This document shows, one piece after another, positions 53,711 through 62,399 of a stretch of 64,000 bases of DNA; positions within the stretch are counted from its first letter, which is position 1; every line of letters starts with the position of its first letter. The notes beneath the pieces are model-generated. The model did not search any database. It was not told where the DNA came from and worked only from the letters and a program-made list of their open reading frames with translations. The translations under genes and the position numbers were made by a program. The stretch is from Deltaproteobacteria bacterium (GTDB lineage: Bacteria > Myxococcota_A > UBA9160 > UBA4427), in the NCBI GenBank assembly GCA_029261855.1, contig JAJDAN010000055.1, positions 1 to 64,000 on the forward strand. Reading direction: 5' to 3'.

Positions 53711-54145
53711 ATGTCCATCGAACAGAACCGCAAGACCGTCGAGACCCTGTGGAACGCCCTGACGGCGAGCGACTGGGAAACGCTCAAGAGCTGCCTTTCC
53801 GAGGACATCCACTACGAAGACGTGCCGACCGAAGATCCCGGCGCCCGGGGCCCCGAGAACGTCGTCAAGCGCCTCGCCATCGCCTTCGACCAGCTGATCG
53901 GTCACGAGCACGAGATCCATCACATGGTGTGCGAGGGCGACGTGGTGTTCCTCGACCACACCGAAGGCTGGACCTTCAAGACGGGCGAGAAGGCGAGCCA
54001 CCAGTTCGCGACCCTGCACATCATGAAGGACGGCAAGGTCTGTCGCTGGAGCGACTACTGGGACGTCGGCGGCTTCGTCGGACAGTTCCCCCAGTGGTTC
54101 CTGGAGCACATGGCGAAGCACACCGCCGAACACTTCGCGGACTGA
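53711..54145 (+). CDS. SnoaL-like/nuclear transport factor 2-fold protein
   Basis: A 144-residue protein with the cone-shaped NTF2/SnoaL fold pattern: NRKTVETLWNALTASDWETL, IHYEDVPTEDPGARGPENVV, then MVCEGDVVFLDHTEGWTF and ATLHIMKDGKVCRWSDYWD. Relatives include limonene-1,2-epoxide hydrolases and polyketide cyclases, and candidate Asp/Arg residues are present, but the reaction cannot be named. A site AGAGGAAG lies about ten bases before the ATG, in the same direction as the ABC exporter. Confidence 0.83.
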   Translation: MSIEQNRKTVETLWNALTASDWETLKSCLSEDIHYEDVPTEDPGARGPENVVKRLAIAFDQLIGHEHEIHHMVCEGDVVFLDHTEGWTFKTGEKASHQFATLHIMKDGKVCRWSDYWDVGGFVGQFPQWFLEHMAKHTAEHFAD

Positions 54146-54173
54146 CGCGCCAGAGGTTCGCGGACGGGAAGCG

Positions 54174-56162
54174 TCAGCGCGCGTCGAGGGCGAAGGCGAC
54201 CACGTGATCGCCCAGGGTCGTCCCCGCGCGCGCGTGCCCGCCGGCGGCGATCACCACGTACTGACGCTTGCTGCCGTCCTCGAAGTTCACCGCATAGCTC
54301 ATGGGCGTCGCCTGGCCGCCGGCGGGCAGGCGACCCTTCCACAGCTCTTCCCCGCTCTCCGTGTCGAAGGCGCGCAGGTAGTCGTCCATGGCGCCGGCGA
54401 TGAAGGTGAGGCCCGACCGCGTGACGAGCGGGCCCCCGATGCCAGGAACGCCCCAGGTCAGGGGCAGCGGGACGGGCGCGACGTCGCGAACGCTGCCATG
54501 CGGGACCTGCCAGCGAATGGCCCCGGTGCGAAGATCCACCGAAGCCAGGGTGCCCCAGGGCGGCGCGACACAGGGCAGGCCCAGGGGCGACATCAGCAGG
54601 TCGCGACGAAGCCCGAACGGCGCGCCGATCTGCGGGCCGTACTCGTGGTCGGGGTCCGCGTCCCGTTCGCGCTGGAAGCTCTCTCGCGGAATCAGCCGCA
54701 CCACCCAAGGCACGTCACTGCTGCGGACGAGCGCCACCTGACGGACGGGATCCACGGCGATGCCGCCCCAGTTCGAGCCGCCCGCGTTGCCGGGGTACAT
54801 GATGGTGCCGTGCACGCTGGGCGGGGTGTACATGCCGTCGAAGCGGTACCTCTCGATCTGCTCGCGACACTTGCCGCGGTCCCACGGCGTGACGCCCCAG
54901 GCGTCGTCGGGGTCGATCGTGTCGCGCACCAGGATCGGCGTCAGCGGGAAGGGTTGCGTCGGAGAGATTACTTCGCCGGGCGCACCGCGGGTCGGCACCG
55001 GTCGCTCTTCGACGGGCAGGAGGGGCTCCCCGGTCTCGCGATCCAGCACGAAGAGCAGCCCCATCTTCGTCGCCTGTACGAGCGCCGGGCGCGGGACACC
55101 GTCGCGGGTGATCGTCGTGAGCGTCGGCTGCGCCGGCACGTCGAAGTCCCACAGGTCGTCGTGGACCGTCTGGAAGCTCCAGGCGACTTCGCCGGTCTCA
55201 CCGCGCAGCGCCACGACCGAGCTTCCGTAGTGGCTCATCGCCTGGCGGTCGCCGCGATAGTAGTCCGGCGCGGCGTTGCCCGTCGGGACGAAGACGAGCC
55301 CGAGGGCCAGATCGACGGACATCGGCCCCCACACGTTCGGCGTCCCGAGCGCATGCCCCTCGTCGCTGGTGAGTCCCGTCTCGCGATCGAAGTCCGGGGG
55401 TGCCAGGTCCCAGGCCCAGCGCTGCGCACCCGTACGCGCGTCGAAGCCCCGCACCACACCGCTCGGAGCGTCGATGCGACCGTTGTCGCTCACCGCCGAC
55501 CCGACGACGACCACGTCGCCGATCACGGCCGGGGAAGAGGTCACCTGGTACTCGCCCTTCCAGCGCTGCTCGCCGGCCGCAGGGTTGAGATCCACCTCTC
55601 CGCTCGCACCGAAACCATCACAGACAGCGCCGGTGGCCGCGTCGAGGGCGATGAGCCTGGCATCGTTGGTCGCGGTGAAGACCGTTCGCGCACACGGCGC
55701 ATCGGGCGCGGCTACTGCGTCCCGCCAGAGCGCGACGCCCCGACAGACGAGCTGGTTCGCGTAACGTCCACTGAGATCGATCTTGGGATCATGGGTCCAG
55801 CGCTCGCCGCCGGTCACGGGATCGAGGGCGATCACGCGGTTGAAGGGAGTGCACAGATAGAGCGTTCCCTGGTCGAGAATCGGTGTGTTCTCGAACGCGG
55901 TCGTGCTGGGGATGTCGCCCTCCCCGTCCGACACGTCGCCATGGCGATAGGTCCAGGCGACACCGAGCCCGGTCACGTTGCCGGGCGTGATGACATCGAG
56001 CGCCGCGTAGCGCTGGCCGCCGAGATCGCCGCCGAACGCGGGCCACTCGCTCGTCGCCACTGCGGCCGCGTCCGGTACCGCCAGGATCGGCGGAGAACAC
56101 GCGGGCAACGCGGCGGCTGCCAGAAACAGGCCCACGGCGGATGCAAACGAGCGAAGGGTCAT
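54174..56162 (-). CDS. PQQ-dependent dehydrogenase, lipoprotein type (glucose-dehydrogenase-like)
   Basis: A 662-residue quinoprotein. A lipoprotein signal ends at C22 (LPAC), placing it in the periplasm on a membrane. The eight-bladed propeller shows repeated tryptophan-docking motifs (VIALDPVTGGERWTHD, LIALDAATGAVC, VVALRGETGEVAWSFQ, FDTESGEELWKG). The sequence AFGGDLGGQRYAALDVITP at the N-terminus and HDDLWDFDVPAQPTL match membrane glucose/quinate-type dehydrogenases, but the N-terminal five-helix anchor is absent. There is no adjacent Cys-Cys disulfide as in methanol dehydrogenases. It is coupled to the TetR gene upstream (ATGA overlap). The substrate is an alcohol or sugar. Confidence 0.88.
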   Translation of the reverse strand: MTLRSFASAVGLFLAAAALPACSPPILAVPDAAAVATSEWPAFGGDLGGQRYAALDVITPGNVTGLGVAWTYRHGDVSDGEGDIPSTTAFENTPILDQGTLYLCTPFNRVIALDPVTGGERWTHDPKIDLSGRYANQLVCRGVALWRDAVAAPDAPCARTVFTATNDARLIALDAATGAVCDGFGASGEVDLNPAAGEQRWKGEYQVTSSPAVIGDVVVVGSAVSDNGRIDAPSGVVRGFDARTGAQRWAWDLAPPDFDRETGLTSDEGHALGTPNVWGPMSVDLALGLVFVPTGNAAPDYYRGDRQAMSHYGSSVVALRGETGEVAWSFQTVHDDLWDFDVPAQPTLTTITRDGVPRPALVQATKMGLLFVLDRETGEPLLPVEERPVPTRGAPGEVISPTQPFPLTPILVRDTIDPDDAWGVTPWDRGKCREQIERYRFDGMYTPPSVHGTIMYPGNAGGSNWGGIAVDPVRQVALVRSSDVPWVVRLIPRESFQRERDADPDHEYGPQIGAPFGLRRDLLMSPLGLPCVAPPWGTLASVDLRTGAIRWQVPHGSVRDVAPVPLPLTWGVPGIGGPLVTRSGLTFIAGAMDDYLRAFDTESGEELWKGRLPAGGQATPMSYAVNFEDGSKRQYVVIAAGGHARAGTTLGDHVVAFALDAR

Positions 56163-56860
56163 GGTGTGCTCCTGAGAACGGAACGAGTCAACATCGCGAT
56201 CACCGTGTCTTCGGCGACCCCGTCGTCGTCGACGCCGTCATCGAAATCACCGAAGCGGTGCCGGGTGAACCAGGCGATGGTCTCGAGCAGCAGGCGCGCC
56301 GCGACGGCAACGTCCGCCACCGGCTCGAAGTCGCCGCGCTCGATGCCCGCGAGGAGGTAGCGTTCGAGCCGGTCGAGCAGGCCGGAACGCCCGCCCCGGT
56401 AGTAGACCGCCGCCAGCTCCGGACGGTCGTTCGCGGCCGCCTCGACCAGGGCCAGGCCCTGACGGTTCTCCACCAGGAAGTCGTAGATCTCGCGCAGCAC
56501 CTCTTGAAGCTCGGTCGCGGCGCCGCCGGGCCCGGGCACGCCCCGGCGCAGGGCGGCACTCAGCGCCGGGGACCGCGCCGACGCGAGCCGCTCCCGGGCG
56601 TGGCGGACGACGTCCTCCCGCGGCGGCGTCGGGACCGGCAGGGACGGAACAGCCGCCGGTTCGGCCACGAACGCGCGCTGGAGCACCAGGTCGAAGAGCG
56701 CCTCCTTGCTCTCGACGTAGCCGTAGAGCGCTCCCGCAGAAACACCCATTTCACGTGCAATATCAGCCATTTGTGCGCGAGCGAACCCGCGGCTTGCGAA
56801 CACGGTCGCAGCGGCGCGCACCAGGTCGTCGAGCCCGTTCTCCGGTCGCTTGCGAGGCAT
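56159..56860 (-). CDS. TetR-family repressor of the PQQ dehydrogenase operon
   Basis: A 233-residue regulator. The N-terminal helix-turn-helix is ATVFASRGFARAQMADIARE followed by MGVSAGALYGYVESKEALFD, the TetR signature. The C-terminal ligand domain is unremarkable apart from an acidic stretch near the end (DFDDGVDDDGVAED). The stop overlaps the start of the PQQ dehydrogenase gene. A perfect palindrome lies 15-33 bases upstream of the start, so autorepression of the two-gene operon is likely. A GTG one codon earlier (56863) is an alternative start. Confidence 0.9.
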   Translation of the reverse strand: MPRKRPENGLDDLVRAAATVFASRGFARAQMADIAREMGVSAGALYGYVESKEALFDLVLQRAFVAEPAAVPSLPVPTPPREDVVRHARERLASARSPALSAALRRGVPGPGGAATELQEVLREIYDFLVENRQGLALVEAAANDRPELAAVYYRGGRSGLLDRLERYLLAGIERGDFEPVADVAVAARLLLETIAWFTRHRFGDFDDGVDDDGVAEDTVIAMLTRSVLRSTP

Positions 56861-56874
56861 CACCCGGGAAAGTA

Positions 56875-56893
56875 AATAACTGATTCAGTTATT
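56875..56893. promoter_or_regulatory. Perfect 19-bp palindrome, likely TetR operator
   Basis: AATAACTGA-T-TCAGTTATT: two perfect nine-base arms around one base, AT-rich in a GC-rich region. It lies just upstream of the TetR gene. It is probably the operator of that regulator and overlaps the promoter region. A shorter CAAGG-A-CCTTG palindrome follows directly at 56894-56904. Confidence 0.8.
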
Positions 56894-56914
56894 CAAGGAC
56901 CTTGTTCCGGGGCT

Positions 56915-57535
56915 CTAATCCAGGGCCGGGTTGGCGCCTCCGAGACGAAGCGAGAGATTGGCAAGCTGCTTGGCGCTCGGCGCTGCGCCCGACTGGCCCT
57001 CCAGGCTGAGCCAATCCTCGGCCCGTCCGGACCGGGTCCGCACCGAGATCTCCCGGGGCCGCAGCCCACTGTCGAGTACCGCCGCGAGAACGCTCGCCAG
57101 CAGGCCGAGCCGATCCGCCGCCGTGAGACGGAGCCCGACCGCAGCCCTCTGCCCGGCCGGCGTCAGCTCGAAGGTATCCAGTTGGATGGCTGGCTCGGCG
57201 AGGACCCGCGACGGTCGGTGGCGTGCCATCGCTTGAATGTCCAGCGATCGGACGCGGGCGCCATCCGCGACGGGTTCGACGAGCAGGGACGCCGCCCAGC
57301 GTGCACTCCCCAGGTGCCGTGCATCCACTTCCACGATGTTCACGCCGGCGGCGTGACAATGAAGCGAGAGATTCCCGCACCAGTCGAAGGGCAGCGCACC
57401 CCACAGGCGCACGCGCGAACGCATGCCTTCCATCTGCACGTCGCAGCCCGTGCGACTCGCTGGGTTCGAAGCTCGCTCGACAACGGACGCCAGCGTCAGG
57501 ACGCCGCCGTCCGACGGTCCGAAGTGCGCACTCAT
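56915..57535 (-). CDS. ACT-domain-like protein
   Basis: A 206-residue protein. The C-terminal half resembles an ACT domain (AVGLRLTAADRLGLLASVLAAVL, then REISVRTRSGRAEDWLSL), with the D-R-L-G-L-L turn that starts the first helix. The N-terminal half (LWGALPFDWCGNLSLHCHAAGVNIVEVDARHLG) may be a second, diverged copy. ACT pairs without a catalytic domain usually sense amino acids. It lies just upstream (on the minus strand) of the TetR region and converges toward the PQQ operon promoter. No ligand can be named. Confidence 0.6.
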   Translation of the reverse strand: MSAHFGPSDGGVLTLASVVERASNPASRTGCDVQMEGMRSRVRLWGALPFDWCGNLSLHCHAAGVNIVEVDARHLGSARWAASLLVEPVADGARVRSLDIQAMARHRPSRVLAEPAIQLDTFELTPAGQRAAVGLRLTAADRLGLLASVLAAVLDSGLRPREISVRTRSGRAEDWLSLEGQSGAAPSAKQLANLSLRLGGANPALD

Positions 57536-57666
57536 GTGTCCCCCAAGACCTCCGCGGGGGAAGAGAGCAAGTTCCGTACCACGTCTCGAGACGGGCGACT
57601 GCACCGCCCGGGGCCCGAGCGGGCCGGCTGGAGCACGCGGCTGCGCACGGAAGGGGCAAGACCCGC

Positions 57667-58095
57667 CTACGGCTTCGGCGACACCTGGATCTCGACGAGC
57701 ACCCCGTCCAGGGCCTCGGGGAGCCACGCGGGAACCGTGGGTCGCAGACGCGAGAACACGTCGCGGGTGTGGTCCGGGTCGTCTTCGACGGCAACGCCGT
57801 GTCCGCTGAGCGACTCGCCCAGGACCACTGCGGTCACGGGCGCTCCTCCCTCACGCAGCTCGCGCCACCAGCGACCGTCGGCCCCCGCGTAGACGCGGTC
57901 GCCCTCGCGCAGGTAGTTGACGGGGATTGTGCGTCCCGAGGGCAAGGTCAGCAGCATGACCTTCTGCGCGCGCTCACTCTGGGGCTGGCTCGTCAGCTCA
58001 TCGACCACGTGGCGGTCGGCAAGTCGGGTCCAGACGATGGCCGCGCCGAGGGCTACGAGAATGACGATGAGAGCTGCGATCCCGTACTTCCACAC
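57667..58095 (-). CDS. Membrane-anchored DUF385-like small protein
   Basis: A 142-residue protein with one N-terminal membrane helix (residues 5-24). The rest, especially KVMLLTLPSGRTIPVNYLREGDRV and VYAGADGRWWRELREGGAPV, resembles the split-barrel nitroreductase/quinone-reductase (DUF385) family, which binds deazaflavin or heme in Actinobacteria. A single anchor is unusual for that family. The assignment is tentative. It is divergent from the SDR gene at 58172. Confidence 0.6.
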   Translation of the reverse strand: MWKYGIAALIVILVALGAAIVWTRLADRHVVDELTSQPQSERAQKVMLLTLPSGRTIPVNYLREGDRVYAGADGRWWRELREGGAPVTAVVLGESLSGHGVAVEDDPDHTRDVFSRLRPTVPAWLPEALDGVLVEIQVSPKP

Positions 58096-58171
58096 TTCGG
58101 TAGGCTAGCGGACGGAGCCCAGACAGCGACGCAGTCCGGCCATCGGCCTGGCTTCGAGAAGGGAGACGACC

Positions 58172-58936
58172 TTGAGCGACGAGTTCGACCTGAGCGGCAA
58201 GGTGGCCATCGTCACGGGCGGCAGTCGTGGCCTCGGGCGGGCGATGGTCGAGGCCTTCGCGAAGCGCGGGGCCGACGTCGTGATCGCCAGCCGCAAGCTC
58301 GACGCCTGCGAGTCCCTCGCCAAACAGGTCGAAGCGGAAACCGGCCGCAAGGCCTTGGCGGTGAGTTGTCACGTCGGCAACTGGAACGACTGCGATGCGC
58401 TTGTCGAGCGGGCCTACGACCACTTCGGCAAGGTCGACGTGCTGGTCAACAACGCCGGCATGTCGCCCACCTACCGCGCGCTGACGGACATCAGCGAAGA
58501 GCTGTGGGACAAGGTGCTGAACGTCAATCTGCGCGGACCCTTCCGGCTCGCCAGCGCGGTCGGGACGCGGATGGTCGAGGGCGACGGCGGCTCGATCATC
58601 AACGTCAGCACCGTCGCCGCCGTCGCGCCGAGCCCGATCGAGGTCCCCTACGGCGCGGCGAAGGCGGGGCTCAACAACCTGACGATCTCCCTCGCACGCG
58701 CCTTCGCACCCCGGGTCCGGGTCAACTGCATCATGCCCGGCGCATTCATGACGGACATCTCGAAGGCCTGGCCCGAGGCGGCGATCGCGGCGCTCGCGAA
58801 CAGCGTCCCTCTCGGGCGGGGCGGCGAGCCGAACGAGATCGTCGGCGCCGCGCTCTACTTCGCGAGCGATGCGTCCGCGTACACCACCGGAGCCGTCCTG
58901 AAGATCGACGGCGGCATGGTGGCATCACCCGCCTGA
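58172..58936 (+). CDS. Short-chain dehydrogenase/reductase
   Basis: A 254-residue SDR with TGGSRGLG, NNAGMSPTYR, the catalytic serine in INVSTVAAVAPSP and YGAAK, ending in the FabG-like AVLKIDGGMVASPA. The arginine in TGGSRGLG and SRKLDAC favours NADP(H). The start is TTG (58172), with GAAGGGAG about eight bases upstream. Relatives act on hydroxyacyl thioesters or steroid alcohols. Confidence 0.9.
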   Translation: MSDEFDLSGKVAIVTGGSRGLGRAMVEAFAKRGADVVIASRKLDACESLAKQVEAETGRKALAVSCHVGNWNDCDALVERAYDHFGKVDVLVNNAGMSPTYRALTDISEELWDKVLNVNLRGPFRLASAVGTRMVEGDGGSIINVSTVAAVAPSPIEVPYGAAKAGLNNLTISLARAFAPRVRVNCIMPGAFMTDISKAWPEAAIAALANSVPLGRGGEPNEIVGAALYFASDASAYTTGAVLKIDGGMVASPA

Positions 58937-58952
58937 CGCGCAGCCCGTCGGG

Positions 58953-59600
58953 CTAGCGAACACCAGGAGCGACCGGGCAGCTGACGCCCGTCCCGCCGAG
59001 CCCGCAGTAGCCCCTCGGATTCTTCGCCAGGTACTGCTGGTGATAGTCCTCGGCGTAGTAGAACTTCGGCGCGTCGAGGATCTCGGTCGTGATCGTGGCG
59101 TAGCCGGCGTCGGAGAGGCCCTTCTGGAAGGCGTCGCGTGAGGCCTCGGCGAGGGTGCGTTGGGCGTCGGAGCTGACGTAGATGCCCGAGCGGTACTGGG
59201 TGCCTGCGTCGTTTCCCTGACGCATGCCCTGGGTCGGGTCGTGGTTCTCCCAGAACACCTTGAGCATCTGCTCGTAGGACGTTCTCGAGGGATCGAAGAC
59301 CACCCGTACGACCTCGTTGTGCCCCGTCTGTCCGGAGCAGACCTCTTCGTAGGACGGGTTCGGGGTGCCGCCCGCGGCGTAGCCCACGGCGGTCGTGAAG
59401 ACGCCCGAGGCTTCCCAGAACTTGCGCTCGGCTCCCCAGAAGCAGCCCATCCCGAACAACGCCAGCTCGTACGCTTCCGGGAACGGCGGCAGCAGCGGAG
59501 CGTCCAGGACCGCATGACGCCCGCCGACAGGCATCTTCGAATCGCGCCCCGGCAGGACGTCCTCGGGGCGCGGCATCTCGGCCTTCTTGCGAAAGAGCAT
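58953..59600 (-). CDS. msrA: Peptide methionine sulfoxide reductase A
   Basis: A 215-residue MsrA. The catalytic cysteine lies in [10 protein letters not shown], and the family motifs [35 protein letters not shown] and DYHQQYL follow. Additional cysteines near the C-terminus ([12 protein letters not shown]) can resolve the sulfenic acid. It repairs oxidised methionine in the cytoplasm; there is no signal peptide. The ATG at 59600 fits the usual 200-215 residue length; upstream sequence is not conserved. Confidence 0.95.
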   Translation of the reverse strand: MLFRKKAEMPRPEDVLPGRDSKMPVGGRHAVLDAPLLPPFPEAYELALFGMGCFWGAERKFWEASGVFTTAVGYAAGGTPNPSYEEVCSGQTGHNEVVRVVFDPSRTSYEQMLKVFWENHDPTQGMRQGNDAGTQYRSGIYVSSDAQRTLAEASRDAFQKGLSDAGYATITTEILDAPKFYYAEDYHQQYLAKNPRGYCGLGGTGVSCPVAPGVR

Positions 59601-59796
59601 GGCGATCGACCTCCAGTGGCGAAGCCTAGCGCCCCGGCAGTGAACCCGGCCGGGGAGCCGCACTGAACGGGCTTCCAAACCCGCGACGTTTCGAAGCCGG
59701 GATGCGGCTTCTACACTTGGATGCCCGTTCTGGCGCCCGGTTCTCCTCGCTCGAATCTCCTACCGGGCCTGCCAGCGGACCTTCGGAGGTGCAACG

Positions 59797-61107
59797 ATGC
59801 CCAGCTCTGGCGCCGCCCTCGAAGGCCTCGATCGCTTCCTCCTCATCACGGCGGACTCCCACGCCGGCTCGAGCCCCGAGGGCTACGGCCCGTATCTGGC
59901 GAGTCGCTGGCAGGACGACTACCGGGGCTGGCTCGCGAAGGCGGACCAGATGAAGCAGGTCATGCGCCAGGTCATGGGGAATCGCAGCATCGGCGTCGAC
60001 GGGGATCCGGACCTCGATGGCGACCGGAACTGGGACAGCGCGCGTCGCCTGCGCGAAATGGAAGCCGATGGCGTCGCCGGCGAGGTGATCTTTCCCAACA
60101 CGGCCCCGCCCTTCGCACCGACCATGCTGAGCGAGTTCGGAGAAGCGGAAGTCGGCGACGACCACGAGCGACGCTGGGCTGGCATCCAGGCGCACAACCG
60201 TTGGCTGGCGGACTTCTGCCGCGAGGCGCCCGAGCGCCGCGCGGGCATCGCCCAGATCTTTCTGCCCTTCGTCGAAGAGTCCGTCCGGGAGATCCGCTGG
60301 GCGAAGGAGAACGGGTTGCGTGGCGGCGTGCTGCTGCCGGGCGCGCCTCCCGGGTCCGGGATCGAGCCGCTCTATGCGCCGGTCTACGAACCCATCTTCG
60401 CCGTCTGCGAAGAGCTGGGCATGCCGCTCAATCATCACAGCGGCGGCGCAACGCCGGACTTCGGCCTCTACATGCCGCAAGCACTGACGATGTACATGCT
60501 GGAGGTCACGTGGTGGGCGCACCGGGCGCTCTGGCACCTGATGTTCAGCGGCGTATTCGAACGCCACCCGAATCTGCAGTTCGTGCTGACCGAGACCGGG
60601 GTCGGCTGGGCGCCGGGCACACTGCAGCAGCTCGACCACTTCTACAACCAGATGAAGTACAACGACCAGTGCAGCGAGCACATCTTCGGCGGCCCCGCCG
60701 TAGCCGACCTCTCTCTGCGGCCTTCGGAGTACTTCGCGCGCCAGTGTCACGTGGGCGCGAGCTTCCTGCCGCCGGCAGAGTGCGATCTCCGGCACCAACT
60801 CGGCATCGATCGGATTCTCTGGGGCAGCGACTACCCGCACGTCGAGGGCTCGCACCCCTATACCCGGGAGCATCTTCGCCTGACCTTCGCGGGCGTACCC
60901 GAGGACGAGATCCAACAGCTCGTTGCTCTCAATACGGCCGCGCTGTACGACTTCGACCTCGAGAAACTCGCGCCGCTGGCGGCGCGCTTCGGCCCCAGCC
61001 GAGCCGAGATCGCGGAGCCGATCTCCCTCGCCGATGTCCCCGAGGCGGCCCGCAAGTGCCCGGCCTTCGCGGCGGACCGGCAGCGCCCGCCGGAACAGAC
61101 CGCCTGA
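59797..61107 (+). CDS. Amidohydrolase-family (ACMSD-like) metal-dependent enzyme
   Basis: A 436-residue amidohydrolase of the amidohydrolase-2 group. The N-terminal metal site ITADSHAGSSPE is a variant of the usual D-x-H. A central NHHSGGATPDFGLY supplies histidines, VLTETGVGWAPGTL follows, and the late WGSDYPHVEGSHPY supplies the conserved aspartate. Members decarboxylate or hydrolyse aromatic and lipidic acids. The C-terminal 60 residues add an extension beyond the barrel. It stands alone between msrA and the bactofilin gene. Confidence 0.88.
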   Translation: MPSSGAALEGLDRFLLITADSHAGSSPEGYGPYLASRWQDDYRGWLAKADQMKQVMRQVMGNRSIGVDGDPDLDGDRNWDSARRLREMEADGVAGEVIFPNTAPPFAPTMLSEFGEAEVGDDHERRWAGIQAHNRWLADFCREAPERRAGIAQIFLPFVEESVREIRWAKENGLRGGVLLPGAPPGSGIEPLYAPVYEPIFAVCEELGMPLNHHSGGATPDFGLYMPQALTMYMLEVTWWAHRALWHLMFSGVFERHPNLQFVLTETGVGWAPGTLQQLDHFYNQMKYNDQCSEHIFGGPAVADLSLRPSEYFARQCHVGASFLPPAECDLRHQLGIDRILWGSDYPHVEGSHPYTREHLRLTFAGVPEDEIQQLVALNTAALYDFDLEKLAPLAARFGPSRAEIAEPISLADVPEAARKCPAFAADRQRPPEQTA

Positions 61108-61244
61108 AACGCCCCGCCCGCGGGACCGTTCAAGTGACGCGCGGCCTTCGCCGATGTCGATTCAGGAACCGGCAGCTCACCGGCAATTCGGGAGCCTGTC
61201 ACCGTCAAGCTCATCTCGAGAGCCCGAAGAAGGGGAGAAGTCCG

Positions 61245-61712
61245 ATGTCGAACGATGGCGTGCAGTGGGGCTGGAAGAGCGTCAAGGTAGAAGCCGAGAC
61301 CGAAGCCGCCGAGGAAACTGCAACGACCTACCACTCCGGTACCTACATCGGTTCGGGCGCGCTCTTCGAGGGCACCCTGTCCCTGTCCGGCGACTTCCGC
61401 ATCGACAGCGAGTTCCGCGGAGAGATCTGCACCGACGGCAAGATCGTGATCGGGCCGACGGGCTCGGTGGTCGGCGACCTGCGCGCGCGAGAGGTCGAGG
61501 TCCAGGGCGCCGTGGTGGGCAACGTGGCCGCACGGCGCCAGATGATCCTGCGCGCCGGCGCTCGACTGCACGGCGACATCGAGACCGCGTGCCTCGAGAT
61601 CGAACGACACGGCTTCTTCCAGGGCGGGACGAAGATGACCGAGCCCCAGGCCATCCGGCGCAGCGACACGACGGCGCGGCCTGCCGCCACCGCTTCGCCC
61701 GCGGTCGTCTAG
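61245..61712 (+). CDS. Bactofilin-like cytoskeletal protein
   Basis: A 155-residue protein whose central part (residues about 30-125) is a right-handed beta-helix with regularly spaced glycines: IGSGALFEGTLSLSGDFRID, GEICTDGKIVIGPTGSVVGD, and VVGNVAARRQMILRAGARLHG. These are the features of bactofilins (DUF583), which polymerise without nucleotide at membranes. The N- and C-terminal tails are disordered-looking and Ala/Thr-rich. The site AAGGGGAG before the ATG supports the start. Often a peptidase gene accompanies bactofilins; none is seen here. Confidence 0.9.
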   Translation: MSNDGVQWGWKSVKVEAETEAAEETATTYHSGTYIGSGALFEGTLSLSGDFRIDSEFRGEICTDGKIVIGPTGSVVGDLRAREVEVQGAVVGNVAARRQMILRAGARLHGDIETACLEIERHGFFQGGTKMTEPQAIRRSDTTARPAATASPAVV

Positions 61713-61733
61713 CGGCGTCGTCTCACTGCGGTG

Positions 61734-62399
61734 TCAGGCCGGTGCGGTCCCGCGCCGCCCGCCGAGGATCCAGCGGATCATCGGCAGGTGCTGGCGGCCG
61801 TAGAAGACTTCGTCTTCCACGACGAATGCAGGGACCTGGAACAATCCGAACTCTCGCAGCTCCGCGGCGAGGGCTTCGGCCGCGACGCGTCCCGCATGGC
61901 CGTACCAACTGCGAAAGCCGCTGCCGTCCGCGCCGAACTCCTCGACGCATGCGGCGACGACGTCGGGGTCCGCCGGGTCGAGATCCGCCGCCCAGTACGC
62001 GCGGAAGAGCTCTGTCAGGAAGTCGGGCAGGCGCGCCGGGTAGCGATCCCGCACCCACAGCCAGGCCTGATCGGCCGCCTCACCTACCGCACCGGCCCCG
62101 CCCTCCCGGTAGAAATCGCGCACGACGATCTCCTGGACGGCTGCATAGGTCTCGATCTCTCTTGCGATCGCCTGGGCGCGGTAACGACGGTGACGTGCGC
62201 CCCGGTCGTCTCCGGCCGCGGGCTCGCTCGGTGGCCGGAGACTCGGAACCCGGAGCGGCAACCAGTCGACGGCGCCTCCGAGCTCCTCCGCCAGAACCCG
62301 GGCCGGCCCCAACGCGAGATAGGCGAGCGGATGCCTCAGGTCGAGCGCAACACGGACGCGCGCGCTGCCGCCATCGACCGACGAGGTCAGTGCAGTCAC
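61734..62399 (-). CDS. DsbA/2-hydroxychromene-2-carboxylate-isomerase-like protein (second paralogue)
   Basis: A 221-residue thioredoxin-like DSBA protein. The position of the catalytic serine in the isomerase motif (D-x-x-S-P) reads DLRHPLAY, with histidine instead. The C-terminal cis-proline segment FGLFQVPAFVVEDEVFYGRQHL and WILGG are conserved. The GTG start at 62399 overlaps the stop of its paralogue (GTGA), so they are co-translated. The altered active site suggests a different reaction or a structural partner role. Confidence 0.82.
   Translation of the reverse strand: MTALTSSVDGGSARVRVALDLRHPLAYLALGPARVLAEELGGAVDWLPLRVPSLRPPSEPAAGDDRGARHRRYRAQAIAREIETYAAVQEIVVRDFYREGGAGAVGEAADQAWLWVRDRYPARLPDFLTELFRAYWAADLDPADPDVVAACVEEFGADGSGFRSWYGHAGRVAAEALAAELREFGLFQVPAFVVEDEVFYGRQHLPMIRWILGGRRGTAPA

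Noticed and set aside
57537-57562. Terminator-like GC hairpin CCCCC...GGGGG before the ACT-domain gene
   Set aside because: No T-run follows on either strand and it lies upstream of the gene rather than downstream; it is probably ordinary GC-rich sequence.
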